Assembly: GCA_000697335.1 (NCBI GenBank)
Contig: JNEM01015281.1
Coordinates: 1-35,475 of the forward strand
Length of the DNA: 35,475 nt
From: Conidiobolus incongruus B7586
Lineage: Eukaryota; Entomophthoromycota; Entomophthoromycetes; Entomophthorales; Conidiobolaceae
Direction: 5' to 3'
The position numbers and the translations under genes were made by a program. Shown one piece after another: positions 21,971 through 34,771 of the stretch (the stretch's first letter is position 1; the number at the start of each line of letters is the position of its first letter). The notes under the pieces are model-generated. The model had not been told where the DNA came from and did not search any database. It saw only the letters and a program-made list of their open reading frames with translations.

Positions 21971-23933
21971 ATATTATCTTCAGTTAACATATAAAAAATG
22001 TATTTGAAAATTATTTCTTTAATGTTAAGAATCGAGTAGTATAAAATATCCTTTGGAATAGTATAGATTGAATCTACTATATATTTAAATATATAATTAT
22101 ATTAACAATAGATTATTCGATGAAGTTTATTACAGATTATTAAATTATTAATTTCACCAAAGCATAATTTTTATCCTAATATTAAATATAAAATGAAAAA
22201 TAATTTTAACTAGGCTGAAATTTATAAACCCAACTTTCTAATAATACAATATTGATTTGACAGAAATTTCATAATATTCTTTAATTTTTCAATATTATAA
22301 TATATTGATTGGAATTGTTGAAACCAGTTGATTTTAATGTCAATATAAGAATGAATAAATTTGATATAATAAAATTGTAAATTGTAAAATTTAAATGATT
22401 GTCAAAAAAATTCAGAATTTTCTTAATTAAGGTGGCTGCCAAGCCAAATCACAAATATCTTTTTTTTTCAAAATTTAATATATATATATTTCATCTTGAT
22501 TGATCTAGTCATAGAAGTTTTCTGATTTCATTTTTAAAATTTAATTCCAAAATAAAAAAAATTATGAAAAGTTAGTAGTACTGTTTACCTCATGAATTAT
22601 TTATATTTCATTGATAAATAATATTTCCATGATCAAAATTTTTGAATTTGAATTAATCAAGTATAGCTTAATTGAATATTATCTAATTTAATTGTATTGC
22701 TACACTTTTTATAGTATTCATTTAATAATTTAATTGGGAAAATTTCTCTATAATTATTTGTATATCACTTTTATAATGTTTAAATCTATTAACATGGTAA
22801 ATTTAGTACAAAATCAGTGATCAATATAAGTGAAATATTAGTTGATAAATCAGTTTTGTATCAATTGGCTAAATTGAAATATAAAATTAAAATATATGAT
22901 ATAATTGTTTTTTATAAAGGAAGTGAATTAATGCTATTGTACTTAATTTTAGATTGTTTGTACTTTCAATTTTCAACATAGATATTTATCTCTAAAATCA
23001 CTAATTTGCGTTTTAAACCAATACGTAGAGATTCATTGAAAGTTTTTAGGTTTTTTCAATTTGATAAATTTATATATAATATTTCAAAAGAGACTATTTA
23101 GACAGGTAATATATTCTTAGAATTGATGATTTCTATGTTTATCAGTTATATATTTATTATCAATATATTGTACACTAAATAGCAAAATTACTTTTCTATA
23201 AGAGGTAGGCATAAGTTTGAATTTACTTGATTTTCAAGTAGGTAATCTTTTATACTCAATATTCACTCATTACTCAATTTACAAGTTGAATTTCGAATAT
23301 ATAATTCAAACAATTATTTTTTGAACTATATATCCTCAAATGGTTAGATTAATGAGAATTTATAAAGATATTATAAATATAAAAAGTTTGATATATGAAT
23401 CATTTATCAAATTCAACTTTATACTAATGTATTTTAAGTTAATAATCAATTCAATATGAAAAATATTTGATTTAGACAACTAATATTTTATTAAATATTC
23501 TCATTAAACCTGCTCTAATATAACACAATATAATTAAAATTCCATTCATTAAACTAAAATGATATTATGAATTCTTGATTTTTGAACTTGGGTTCTGAAA
23601 ATACTGAGGTACATTCAAATTTAATGCCAACCTCTACTAAATTAATACTTGCGAAGTCAATGAATTTAAATATTATCCAGTTATATAAAATTTTAAAGTT
23701 GCCAAGTTTCACAATTTTTCTCAAATTGATTAAAAGTTTCCACTATTGAATTATTGGGCAAAATTGATAGGTTGAAATATGTTGAATAATTATTTAATCA
23801 ACTAATTTGGCGCATTCATCCAATTTTCAACTATTTCATAATTTTGGCTACGTAGAATGAACAATTAATATATAATGGAATGTGATACTCTTACAAAATC
23901 ATTTAATTTTCTTAGTTGTATAGTATGTATAAT
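21971..23933. other. AT-rich spacer upstream of array copy 3
   Basis: No gene, RNA or repeat recognised in about 1.9 kb. The bases just before the copy 3 start should include its promoter. Confidence 0.5.
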
Positions 23934-24677
23934 ATGGGCTCAGTTTGGTTTAGTTTATTATTCCTTGTCACTCTAATATGTGGTATCAATGCTCAAGAAT
24001 TGACTTTCTCCGTAGATGGGGAGCCACATACAGATGCTGCCTCCATTATCATAGCTGTAATTTTAATGCTAGTTGGTTTAGTATTCGTCTTCGCCGGAAA
24101 AAGAGTTATTAAAATTCTGTTATGTATTACCGGCTTCGTTTTCTTTGGTTTTTTAACACTTTGGATTGCCTCTCAAATTGTCAACATTGAAGAAATTAAC
24201 AAATCTCAAAGGATTGCCATTATCGCTGGCGCTGTTATCGTTGGTATTTTGGGAAGTTTGCTTTCATGGTGTCTCTATAAGCTTGGTATTTCTATTTTGG
24301 GCTTTTTAATGGGTTACCATATCGGTGGTCTCATTTTGCAAGGCATGACTATCGAATCTTACTGGGGTCGTCTTGGTATTATGATTGGATGTGGTATTGT
24401 CATTGCTATCGTCACTATCCTCCTAATGAATTTGATGATCGTCGTTGCTACTTCATTTGTTGGATCCCAAGCTTTTATGACTGGTGTTGATTTCATTGCT
24501 AACAAAGGTTACATCGAATTTGTTAAGGTCACGACTACTTTCAAATCTTTCCATATGACACCTGTTCTCTGGGCTATGCTAGGTTCCTCCCTAGTTTTAA
24601 CACTGATTGGTATGCTAGTCCAGTTTAAAGCCTATCCCCAAGCCCAATACTATAATATCGATCGTCAACCACGTTAA
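23934..24677 (+). CDS. Seven-helix secretory membrane protein, TM7S3/TM198-like (DUF4203), array copy 3
   Basis: A single-exon gene of 247 aa. I chose the ATG at 23934 because the leader MGSVWFSLLF...GINA then has the same length as in the other copies; an in-frame ATG at 23925 would add three residues. The signal peptide is residues 1-20 with cleavage at GINA|QE. Seven hydrophobic helices follow, with conserved AGKRVIKILL, FVFFGFL, FMTGVDFIANKGY and WAMLGSS. It is more diverged from copies 1 and 2 than those are from each other: the HTTWLIILLAV region is replaced by ESYWGRLGIMIGCG, and the helix 3 loop reads KSQRIAI. The cytosolic tail contains YYNI (239-242), a YxxΦ-type motif. Codon use has more C-ending codons than copies 1 and 2. 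Its nearest kin here is the dead copy at 26444. The gene is intact. Confidence 0.8.
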   Translation: MGSVWFSLLFLVTLICGINAQELTFSVDGEPHTDAASIIIAVILMLVGLVFVFAGKRVIKILLCITGFVFFGFLTLWIASQIVNIEEINKSQRIAIIAGAVIVGILGSLLSWCLYKLGISILGFLMGYHIGGLILQGMTIESYWGRLGIMIGCGIVIAIVTILLMNLMIVVATSFVGSQAFMTGVDFIANKGYIEFVKVTTTFKSFHMTPVLWAMLGSSLVLTLIGMLVQFKAYPQAQYYNIDRQPR

Positions 24678-26443
24678 ATTTGATATCTCTACCATCCGTG
24701 TATTTTTATTTAATATTATAGCTATATTATAAATAAATCTAATTAAGCACTATAGTATTTTCTTCAACTTTTATAATATATTATCCTGTCATTATACACA
24801 GAGAAATTCTATATTTTTTGTTTTTTTTATTATTTTTAAAATTCATAGAAATTAAGTAAAAAAAATTTGAATTAAATTCACAATAATGTAAAATATTGTT
24901 TGATTATAAAATAAATATATCAAATTTAATAATATCATTAAAACTACCACTCTTTGATGATCAGCAATATTAAGACCTATAACTATATTTTGAGATATTT
25001 GGAATATTGATATAAGCAAAATTTAAAATGCAGGACATTATTTAAGAAATCAATTCACTTAAATTTTTTTGGGAAAAGCTTTATGAACGTTATATATAAC
25101 TCACTTATATATTTGACTTGTTTTTTATTTTTTTTTCAAATGAAACAAAGATAATTCGATAATATTGAGATGTTAATATAAAATTCTTTTTAACTTTTAA
25201 TATATTAATATTTGATATTCATTTCAGAAAATTTATTAATTTTGTATAATTAAATTCGAACTAAATATTAATCATAAAAAATTAGTCATTATTGCTCTTT
25301 AAAAACTATTATATCACTTTCTATTTCAGCGAATAATAATTCTCAAATTTGGAATTTCAGAGGTGTCATATAAAAATGTATAAAAGTTGAAATTTGATAC
25401 ATTCAACCAACTGTGTATTTCAAGTATAATAAAAATCAGGTTATTAAATTTATCAAAATTAATTATTAATACAGTTTTATTGAAGCATTATATGTTTAAA
25501 CCGAAGAATTGCATTGCAGTACTTTGTGAATCCGATTCCAAATGATATTTTACAAAATATAGATTAATTAGGCATTGCGATTATTTAATATAATATAAAA
25601 TACCATATGTTAATTAGTTAAATAAAATTGGTTTATCTTTTTTCATTGATTTTCTTAAATAATATAATTTTGGAATCTAGAAACATAATCATATTTCAAA
25701 ATTTACTGATATATATTATAGTAAAATGTTTTCAATGAGACGAATATCTAATAAAAAATATACCAAAATTAGTACATATTTTGGGGATCAAAAATGTGAA
25801 TTTTATTATAATTTAGAAGCGGATTAATACAACATAAAATCTTACAATCTAAAAACTAATACATTTAATACTATGCTCATTGTCAGATAGAGGCAATTGA
25901 TTTTGACATATGTTATATTCAAATGAATAAGAATTTTATATTCCTATTATTTCAATAAATTACAAATTCAATTATTCACTATATTAAACAAATTTGGTCT
26001 ATAATTAATAATACAAACAAATATTTTAATTTATACTAGTTATTTCTTTGATTATAATTTTGAAATATACAAGTTTTATCTATATTATTAAGAATTTCTA
26101 ATAGCTAATAAATCTTATGAACCTATGTATTACATCACTATATATGATATAAAGTCATAATTACTATGACTAGTATATATAAGTATCAATCAAATCCTAA
26201 AATATCCAAATTTTGACTATATAACTTTTTCACCAGTGAATTGCCAAATACATTAAAACAAGGAATCTTATTGTTTTTGACACAAAATTGATCACCAATA
26301 TGATATTATGTAAAATAGATATATTAAAAGGTTGATAATATGTTCAAATTTGATTTTGACTCACCAATTATAAATCAATGATATATATGAAATTGTATTT
26401 TCCACTTAACATTATTTTAAACAACTATAAAAATTATTACATT
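24678..26443. other. AT-rich spacer between array copy 3 and the dead copy
   Basis: An AATAAA at 24732-24737 lies about 55 bases after the copy 3 stop and may serve as a polyadenylation signal. Otherwise no gene or repeat is recognised. Confidence 0.45.
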
Positions 26444-27159
26444 ATGAATTTAGCTTGGTTTAAATTATTGTTCTACCTTACCTTCATTAGTGGAAAGAAT
26501 TCTGAGAGAAAAGCGTTTCTTACTATGATCGGTATGGGTACACAGTCTGAAGCTTTCACTCCAGACACTACCATAATAGTGTTGTGATAATTTTTAGTTT
26601 ACAGGAAAAAGAATAATAAGCGTGATTGAATTGATGTAACGCTTTATATTTTAGTAATTATTACCTTGTTTATTGCTTCTTGGGTTATTAATTTTGAAGA
26701 TATTGAAGGATTTAAAAAGAACAGAATTATTGAAGGTGCTGTGATTTTAAAAATTTTATAATGTATAAGCTCTTAGAAAATTTTTGAACCTGGGGTTGCT
26801 ATTTTGAGGTTTTTAGTGTTCTACACTTTAGATGCTGTCATCTTGCAAGGTTTTCAAAAAATTTTCCTTTTTTGATTTAATTGAGTGATATGTACATATT
26901 TGATGTAATAGTTTTTATTCTCTCTTTTATGTTGGTAAATTGAATAATCCTGATCACTATCCTACTCGCTAATTCTCAAAGATTATTAGTTGGTATTGAG
27001 ATTTTAATCAACAAGAGATATTTTGATTTGGTCAAGTCCAACACCACATAAAAATCAGTTCAAATGAAACTTAATTTTTGGGAAATGTTGGGATCTTCAA
27101 TCGTTTTAACATTCATTGAAATTTTCGTTCAATATCAAGCTTATCCAAAGCCTCAGTAG
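26444..27159 (+). pseudogene. Decayed TM7S3/TM198-like (DUF4203) gene, array copy 4
   Basis: The start MNLAWFKLLFYLTFISG matches the copy 3 leader in length and pattern. Further recognisable pieces follow in order: SWVINFEDIEGF with IIEGAVI (helices 2-3), FYTLDAVILQGF (compare GYHIGGLILQG), VGIEILINKRYFDLVK (compare TGVDFIANKGYIEFVK), and FWEMLGSSIVLTFIEIFVQ with QAYPKPQ before a TAG at 27157-27159. These lie in different frames and are separated by several stops, and most of the helix 1 region is missing or unreadable. The leader frame itself ends at a TGA near 26585. Its closest relative is copy 3, so it probably arose from that lineage and then died. A transcript could still be made, but no full membrane protein. 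Confidence 0.88.
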
Positions 27160-27743
27160 TTTGGAATCCAACATTAACCACATTTCTGAATTTTTTCATT
27201 CTAAGGACCTTATTTATAATTTAAATATTAACCTTTCTGATAATGTCATTTCAAACTATAATATAAATCACATTAATAACTAAATATAATCTAATGATTT
27301 TGTTATATTAACATTTATTAATAATAAAATATTCGGTATATTAATATGATATTATAAATTAAACTTTATTGCATAATTATAAGTTGAATCAATTTATATC
27401 AAAATGGTATTACAATTCGTAAGAATAACTACTCCAAATCAAATTAAATTTATGAATAGTTGAAAAATATTATCAATATCTTATTCGATCAATTATTAAG
27501 AATATAAAGTTCAAACCAAACTAAATTTATTCTTTTATATTTTTTCTTATAGTCACAGCATAAAAAGGTAATATAATACAAACTCAGATTTATTAATATA
27601 AGTTTTTATGATATAAGAAATTATCTTATATACTATATATTTTTTGTTTTATTCCTTGTTTTTTGATAGTTTTCAAAATATTGATATAAGTAAATATAAC
27701 TAATTTTTTAGAATTTTTTTAATATTAGTATGGAAATTAAGAA
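27160..27743. other. AT-rich spacer between the dead array copy and the fossil nest
   Basis: No gene, RNA or repeat recognised. The ancient repeat copy 2 appears to begin just after it. Confidence 0.45.
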
Positions 27744-28610
27744 ATGGCAATTTTTTCAGTTTTTGATTTTTCAACCATATTATATATTTTGAAAGATTAT
27801 TTATAAATAGAATATATAGGAAAATAAATATTTTCAATCTATATATTTATATATATTTATATATATTTGATTTTAATCATTTTTTATTAAAATATTTTGA
27901 TTTTAAAATTTATATTTAAATATAATCTTATTTAAACTAGATAGTGATTATCAAAAAGCTTATATTTTTGTATTTTTAAAAAATTATAAATCATTTAAAA
28001 TTATCTAAAACTTATAAATAGCTTATAAAGTAATGTTTTATCTAAAACTACCATATATTATTAGATTTGTGATTTTTATGCTAAAAGGGACATGATTCAA
28101 AATTTGTTAAAAATTTAAAAAATTAATTACTATTTTACTTTATTATTTGCTAATAAAATAAAAAAAATATATTAAAAAGTATCTTTTTATTTTAGTTAAA
28201 AATTATTAAAGTAATTGGATATTAATGATATAAGAATATTATATATACTTAAGTTTAAATTTAAATTAATTAATAAAAATATAAAATAAATATCTTATAA
28301 TTTAACAAAAACCTAAAAAAAATTAGAATAATTATAGCTAAATAAAACTTATTAAGATATAACTAAAAACAAAGGTTTTTACAACAAATATTTATAATTA
28401 ATAAATCTAAAATTCATTTATATAATCTTTTATTTAAAAATAAAATAAGATATTAAGTTAAATTAAATTAAACTTTTTTTAAATATAAATGAATATTAAC
28501 TATTATAGTAGATTTTAATGATATATAGTTTTTTTATTTAATATCTCTAAATAAATTAATTAATAATAAATTTTATATTATTTTTTAAATAATGTTTTTA
28601 ATATTATAAA
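27744..28610 (-). repeat. Ancient AT-rich repeat R2, copy 2, left piece
   Basis: In reverse complement this matches about 15810-16703. It is cut at 28610 by the gypsy relic and continues on the other side at 34307-34437 and 34772 onward. The outer end, ATGG then GATTTTTCAA within 27744-27775, also resembles a string at 35257-35290 in the same orientation. A short tandem run of a TTTATATATA-like decamer lies at about 27839-27870. Heavily decayed; class unknown. Confidence 0.62.
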
Positions 28611-29002
28611 TGTAGTGGTAGTTAAACTAATATAGTATAAAGGAAAACTTAATATAAAAGTAGTGTGTATAAAATATGGTAATATAATGTGGCTCTAGTG
28701 TGTAAGTGTAAACAAAGTTTAATTAAGCTTCAAACTAAAATGAGTTACTAATATATTAAGATTTATATTAGGTAGTGTTAATATCCTATAATATTAATAG
28801 AATATAGTTTCAATTTTAAAAATAGTGTAAAAGTAAATAATAGTAAGAATTGAGAAGAAAAAGAAAAACCTAGTTTATTAGATAATTTAATGCTATTTAT
28901 ATAATTAATTTAACTATAAAAGTATAAATTAATTATATAATTTATAGTTAATTAAATTATATAAAAGTATATATAAGAATTTAAAGAACTAGTTTTTTAA
29001 CA
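28611..29002 (-). repeat. 3' LTR of the gypsy fossil
   Basis: Aligns throughout with 33916-34306 and with 151-539. The end at 29002 (TGTTAA on the minus strand) abuts the polypurine tract, which fixes this as the 3' LTR. Confidence 0.82.
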
Positions 29003-32000
29003 CTCCCCTAGTAAGTTTTTTAAAAGAGACACACTCCTTAAATTTTTACAAATAGGTATAATAAGCTAAGGTATTTTTAATATTTTCTAAAGGTTTTTAT
29101 ATAACTTCTTTAATAAAATAACCCATCTATTTTATATAAAAATAAAGTTTATTCCTAATAGATTTAAACTTAATTATATAATCAACATAGTATTCTTCTT
29201 CTCTATCTTAATTAATAATTAGATCTAGTTTTAAGGTTTTTAATTTATTAAGAAAAGTGTTAAAATCTTTAAAATATAGTTTAATTTTATATATATAAAA
29301 GGTAAGGTTGATCCTCAAAGTTAAAAGTAATTCTAAGGTAATATTTTTAAAATTTAAATCAATAAATTAAATTTTATAGGGACTATAATATAATAATAGG
29401 TATTTGGGATTTAAGCTAGATTTAAGTAAAGTAGGTTTAAAGGTAGATTATTCTAAGTATATAAACATGCTAATTTTATATTTAAGAGGATTTCTAGATA
29501 ACTTTAAATATTGTTGTTCTATAATCTTTTAATTTTCTTCTAAGTTAAAATTAACAAGGGAATTAATATATTTGATATTAGATTAAAATTCAACAATGTT
29601 TAAAGATAAGTTGATTTAAAATATTAGAATAATTATTAAATTAAGATGTTTGTTATAATTAATGAAATAAAAGCTAAAACCTATTCACTTGTTGATAAAG
29701 ATATTAAATGAATATTAAAGTTAATAGATATAGATATTTTAATTTAACTAATTAGTGTTAATATATGCTTTAATTATTTGTTTTAAGGTTTTAATAGTCT
29801 TTTCAACAAGTTTATTAGTTTGGTGATAATTGGTAGTAGATATAACTAGGTTAATTTTAAAGGAAGAGGATAATAACTTCTAGAATCAAAAGTTGAATTG
29901 TATATCTTTATCAGATACTATAGTTTGTGGAATTCTATAGTAGGTAAAGATATTAAAGAATAACAATTGTGCAATATCTTTAACTATAGAAGTTTTAAAA
30001 CAAAGAATAAAATAAATATATTTGGAAAATGAATTAATTATAATTAGTAAGTTATTATAACTATTTGTTGATTTAAGAATTTCTATGAAATTAAGTTAGA
30101 TTTGTTATTAAATTTTATTAGGGACTTATAAAAGAATAAGTTTATTATATTTTAGTTGAGTATTATATTTAGTTTTTTAGCATATATCACAGGTATTAAT
30201 GTATTTCTAAACTAATTTAACTAGGGAAAGTTAGTAATACTTTGTTTTAATTCTCTCAGCAGTTTTTAACTAGTTTTGATATTCTCTAACAAGTAAATTA
30301 TAGCATTTATCAAATATTGTTTGTTAAATCTTAAGAATATTAGGAATATATAAACAATTATTATAATATAGTAAGTTATTAATAATTTTAAATCTTTTAA
30401 CATATTTTAATTAGTTTTCTAATAGTTTAAAGAGTTCTTCTTTAATTAAAATAAAGAAATTATTATTTAACAATATTTTTTAAAGTAAATAAATTTTTTA
30501 TTTCCTTCATTAATAATCATTAAGTTAATATTTGCTAGATTTTTATAATTAGAATAAAAAGATGAATATGTAAGATTTTTTAATAAAGTATTTACAACAT
30601 AGTTTTATTAACCTAAAAGATATTAAATAAAGAAAAGGTAAGCTTAGATAGTTTTAATCTATTTAACTTATTTTCTTAATAAATGCTTCTAAGTATTTAA
30701 ATAAATAAGTAATTTATAATCTGTAAGTTATAAAAAAAATTGTAGGATAAGAAATATAAGTGATTTTTGATTATTTCTACCAAAACAAAAAGTTTTTATT
30801 TATAAACTAGGTATTTTAATTCAGCTAGTTTTATTTTTCTTAACCAGAATGTTATTAGTTTTAAAATAACATTTGTAGGGTTAAACTTAACCTATTCTCT
30901 TTTATTTATTATTTTATCCTATAGTTATAAGGTAAAATATAAATTAAATTCAAACTAGGTTAATTATTTACTAATTACAAAAAAACTAGAGTTAGTGAAA
31001 ATAATAGTAGGTAGTTTTAGATTAAAGATAAATAAAGCAAGAGTATTAATAATATAGAAAATTAAAGTATTTATGTAGAAAGTATATAGTAGGGTTTATT
31101 TAAAAAGAGAGTTTTTTTTCAAGAGATTAATAAGAGAAGTAGTAAGTTTAACAAAAAAATCAATGAAATCTTAAAAGTAATTTAATAAACTAAATACAAA
31201 CATAAGTTAATTTTTGTTTATAAGTATAGTAAAAGCTTTAACATCATTAAGTTTAATTAGATCAATATTAATTTTTTAAGAGGAAACAATATAACCATAA
31301 AAAAGAATAGAAGAGGTATTAAAGATATATTTTAATAATTTTAAAGGTTATTTATGTTTTTAAATAATTTGTAAAATTTAATTAACATGTTAAATATGTT
31401 TTTCTTTAATTTTTAAATAGATTAAGATATTATTAAAGTATATAGTAATAAAGTTATTAAAAACAAGATTAAAAAGGGAATTGATGAATTAAGTAAAAGT
31501 TATAAAGGTATTATATAATCTAAAGTTTATAACAGTAAATTTATAATAACTTAAAAGAATATTGAAAGTAGTTAAAAGGATAGAATTTTCTTCAACTTTA
31601 ATGTTATAATATCTATTCTTAAAATTTAGTTTAGTAAATATAATTGATCTAAGTAATTTATCCTTAACATTATATAAGTTTAGTAATAGAGTTTTATCCT
31701 TAATAATTTTAGATTTTAAAACATAGTTATTAATATATAATCTTTAACCACCATTAGTTTTTTTTATAAAGAAGATTAGAAATCTTTATAGTAAAGAAAA
31801 AAGTTTAATATACCTATTTTTAAATAGTTTTTAGATTTCTTCTCTTAAAGTTTAATATTATTAAAAAGATAAATAGTAAATAAGGTTTAAATATAGTTGT
31901 ATACTAAAGAGTAATTTAATTTTATACTTAATATTATGTTTAAAAGGTAATTTATCTATAGATTCAAAAACATTAGCAAATTAACTTATTATATTAAATA

Positions 32001-33915
32001 AAAAGTAATTATTAAATATAATTTCATTAAAATCAACAAACAAAGTACTAATAGATAAGTAATAAACAAATATATATCCCTATAAATTATTAAGGTTTTT
32101 AATTAGTTTTTACATTAGTTTTTACTTATAATAATAAAATTATTTGCTATAATTATAGAGTTAGTATTAGGTATAATATTTAATAGTTTTATAGTAGGGT
32201 AATATAGGTTTTTTGAGATTAATTCTATTAATTTTTTTAGAATGTGAAAGAAATAGATTTGTAACTTTCTAGGGTAATATTTATAGATATAAAACTGTGA
32301 TATTCAAACTAATTTTAACCTAGTATAAAATTATAACTAATCTTACCAACTAGGAATTTAATATATTAAAAGTAGTTAAGGGGTAATAATAAATATTTAG
32401 ATATAGTGTTAGATGTTTATTTTATTAAGTTATTAGTATATTTAATTATCAAGTTACTTTTTTAAGTAGGTAAAGATAGCTTTATAATAATAAAAGAAGA
32501 GATAATATAATTAGAATAACTAAAATCAATTAAAACACTAACAAATATGTTTATAAAAGAATTAATTAACATAAACAATAAAGTAATAGTTAAAGGTAAA
32601 AAATTACAAGGTAGATTAGTTACTAGAATATTTTTAGTTTTTAATAATTTAATCAGTTGAATTTCTCTAGTATATATAGTTTAATTTATAGAATCAATAG
32701 TCTATTAAAACTTTTGTGGATTAGATTAGAATCTGCTAACTAATTATAAAAGGGGTGATTTTAAGGTTATATTAATATTATTCAGGTTTAATTTATAGTT
32801 GGTAGGTTAAGATTATTGAAAATTAAACAGATGTTATTTCTTTAAGGGGTATTTATTAGCTTTATAGTTAACTTAAATCCTTCAATAATAATAATAACCT
32901 TTGTTTGTTTTTAAGTAAACTTTAGCTTCTTTACTAAAGATTTTCTTATAAAGCTTTAAAACAGAAACATCTATCATTTAAAACTTAAGTAGGTTAAAGT
33001 AAAGTTTAAAAGATTAATTTTTAGGGTGGGAAGATTTAATTATAAAGTAAAAGATATTATTGATTATAATTGCTATATCACAAATGTTAGAAAAAAATAT
33101 TATTAAAGTGTTTTTTATTAACTAACTAAAGCTTTATTTAAAAGTTAAGGTATTGTAATAGTTTGTGGATTTATTCTTCTTCAGTGATATTTAGTATATT
33201 TAAACATATCTCATTAAATTTCTCAATTAGTTGTTTTGTAGAAGTTTTTTATTTAAGCTAAGAAAGCTTTTCTCTTGTTAATTAAATTTAATCTTTTAAG
33301 TAATACCTCTCTTTAAAAGCTTTTTCTAATTGTTTAAAAGTTTATATTTTTGTAGTAAGTTATCCTCTTAAAGATTTTTTAAGATTAAGTTTATAATAAG
33401 TAAACCACCAAGTATAAATAAATTTTTCTAAAAAAGAAGTTGTTAATTTAAAGATATTCTTTAAATCTTCATCTAAAATTAAATTAAAGTAATTCTTTAT
33501 ATTTTTAAAATAGTTTTTAAGCTTGTAAAGGTTTTTAAAACTATTATAAATAGTTAATTTGTTTTTAAAGATATTAAAAAGGTAGTTTAATATATTAACT
33601 ATAGTAAAATAACTAGTTTGTTAGATTTAAACTTTTTAAAACATGTTTTTTTTAATTAAAAGTTGTTTAATATAAACTTTTTAGAAGGTAATAAGCTTTT
33701 AAAAATTAAAGTTTTAGATTTATTTAGTAATTAAACTACTATCATCATTAAAATAATATAAGGGTATTTTTTTTTAGTAATATTATAATATATAGTGTTA
33801 AATTTAAATGAAATAAATTATAGATAAGATTTAAAATAGTAATAATTAGGTTTAATATAGATAGTTATTAATTTCTAGTAGGTTTTTAATAGTTTTATTG
33901 TTGTTACTATATAAA

Positions 33916-34306
33916 TATAGTAGTAGTTAAATTAATATAATATAGAGGAAAACTTAATATAAAAATAGTATATGTAGAATATAATAATATAATGTAGCTA
34001 TAGTATACAAGTATAAACAAAGTTTAATTAAACATTGAATTAAGATGAGTTACTAATATATTAAGATTTATATTAGGTAGTGTTAATATCCTATAATATT
34101 AATAGAATATAGTTTCAATTTTAAAAATAGTGTAAAAGTAAAAAATAATAAGAATTGAGAAAAAAAGAAAAACCTAGTTTATTAAATAATTCAATGTTAT
34201 TTATACAATTAATTTAATTATATAAGTATAAATTAATCATATAATTTATAGCTAATTAGATTATATGAAAGTATATATAAGAATTTAAAGAACTAGTCTC
34301 TTAACA
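33916..34306 (-). repeat. 5' LTR of the gypsy fossil
   Basis: Partner of the LTR at 28611-29002; most differences between the two look like C/T and G/A exchanges. Its inner neighbour (33760-33915) matches positions 1-150 of the window, confirming that the leader region is shared between the two gypsy copies. No certain target-site duplication survives. Confidence 0.82.
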
Positions 34307-34437
34307 AATATAAACTAAGAATACCTATTATTTTGCATAATAATTATAAAATATATAAAACTAAAGCTATAAAATATTTTTTATATAAAAAGCTTAAAAG
34401 AGTTAATATATTTAATATATATATAATTATAACATAT
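34307..34437 (-). repeat. Ancient repeat R2, copy 2, middle piece between two insertions
   Basis: In reverse complement this 131-bp stretch matches copy 1 at about 15700-15810, including the ATAGCTTTA...TATATATT...ATAATTATTAT series. It lies exactly between the gypsy relic and the second solo LTR, so both landed in the same older repeat. Confidence 0.62.
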
Positions 34438-34771
34438 TGTCGCGGATTGGGAGGTCTGCTTGCCTTTCAATTTTAACTGTCCATCAAGATTCCAGATGTA
34501 ATCCACTCACAAATATCAGGAACAACCTTTGCACAATAGAAAATTCCAGACTATAGCAGAAGCTGGAGCCTTAACACATTAGCCAAAGATCAACCACACT
34601 ATAAAATAGTCACTGGACAGATATTTGCTGGGGGATCACTTTGATCAAGGCCAAGCCCTAGATCTTGCTATTTTAATAAAACTCCTCTAAAGTATCTAGT
34701 TAGCCTTCTTTAGCCTGTTTCATCAAGCTCATGTGATCTTTATCACAAGACTACTTTCCAAAAGCCTTGCA
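34438..34771 (+). mobile_element. Solo LTR, 334 bp, copy 2 (LTR retroelement fossil)
   Basis: Starts TGTCGCGGATTGGGAGG and ends GCCTTGCA, and is flanked by ATAT on both sides (34434-34437 and 34772-34775). It has the same length as the copy at 14336-14669 and is inverted relative to it. About 22 differences separate them by eye; nearly all are transitions, and most place the T or A in this copy. No internal region is attached. It sits inside the ancient repeat. Confidence 0.82.

Larger units (their letters stand above)
28611..34306 (-). mobile_element. Ty3/gypsy LTR retrotransposon fossil, full-length span, broken
   Basis: A 5.7-kb relic on the minus strand. The LTRs are 28611-29002 (3') and 33916-34306 (5'), about 390 bp each, with TG...CA ends visible in the 3' copy and roughly 88-90% alike by eye. 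A purine run AGGGGAG sits directly inside the 3' LTR at 29003-29009 as the polypurine tract. The pol order is recognisable from weak family resemblance: reverse transcriptase about 31350-31850, RNase H about 30690-31010, integrase zinc finger about 30110-30230, and integrase core below it. That order (RT, RNase H, integrase) defines Ty3/gypsy. Gag should lie at about 32.3-33.8 kb but is barely readable. It is thoroughly broken, with dozens of lesions and a composition pushed to A and T. The element is old, and younger than the ancient repeat it sits in. Confidence 0.85.

Noticed and set aside
28611-34306. CRISPR-like or tandem regulatory array in the repeated AT blocks
   Set aside because: The repeats are a single pair of LTRs with a pol-bearing interior, fully explained by a gypsy fossil; no regular short repeats and spacers are present.
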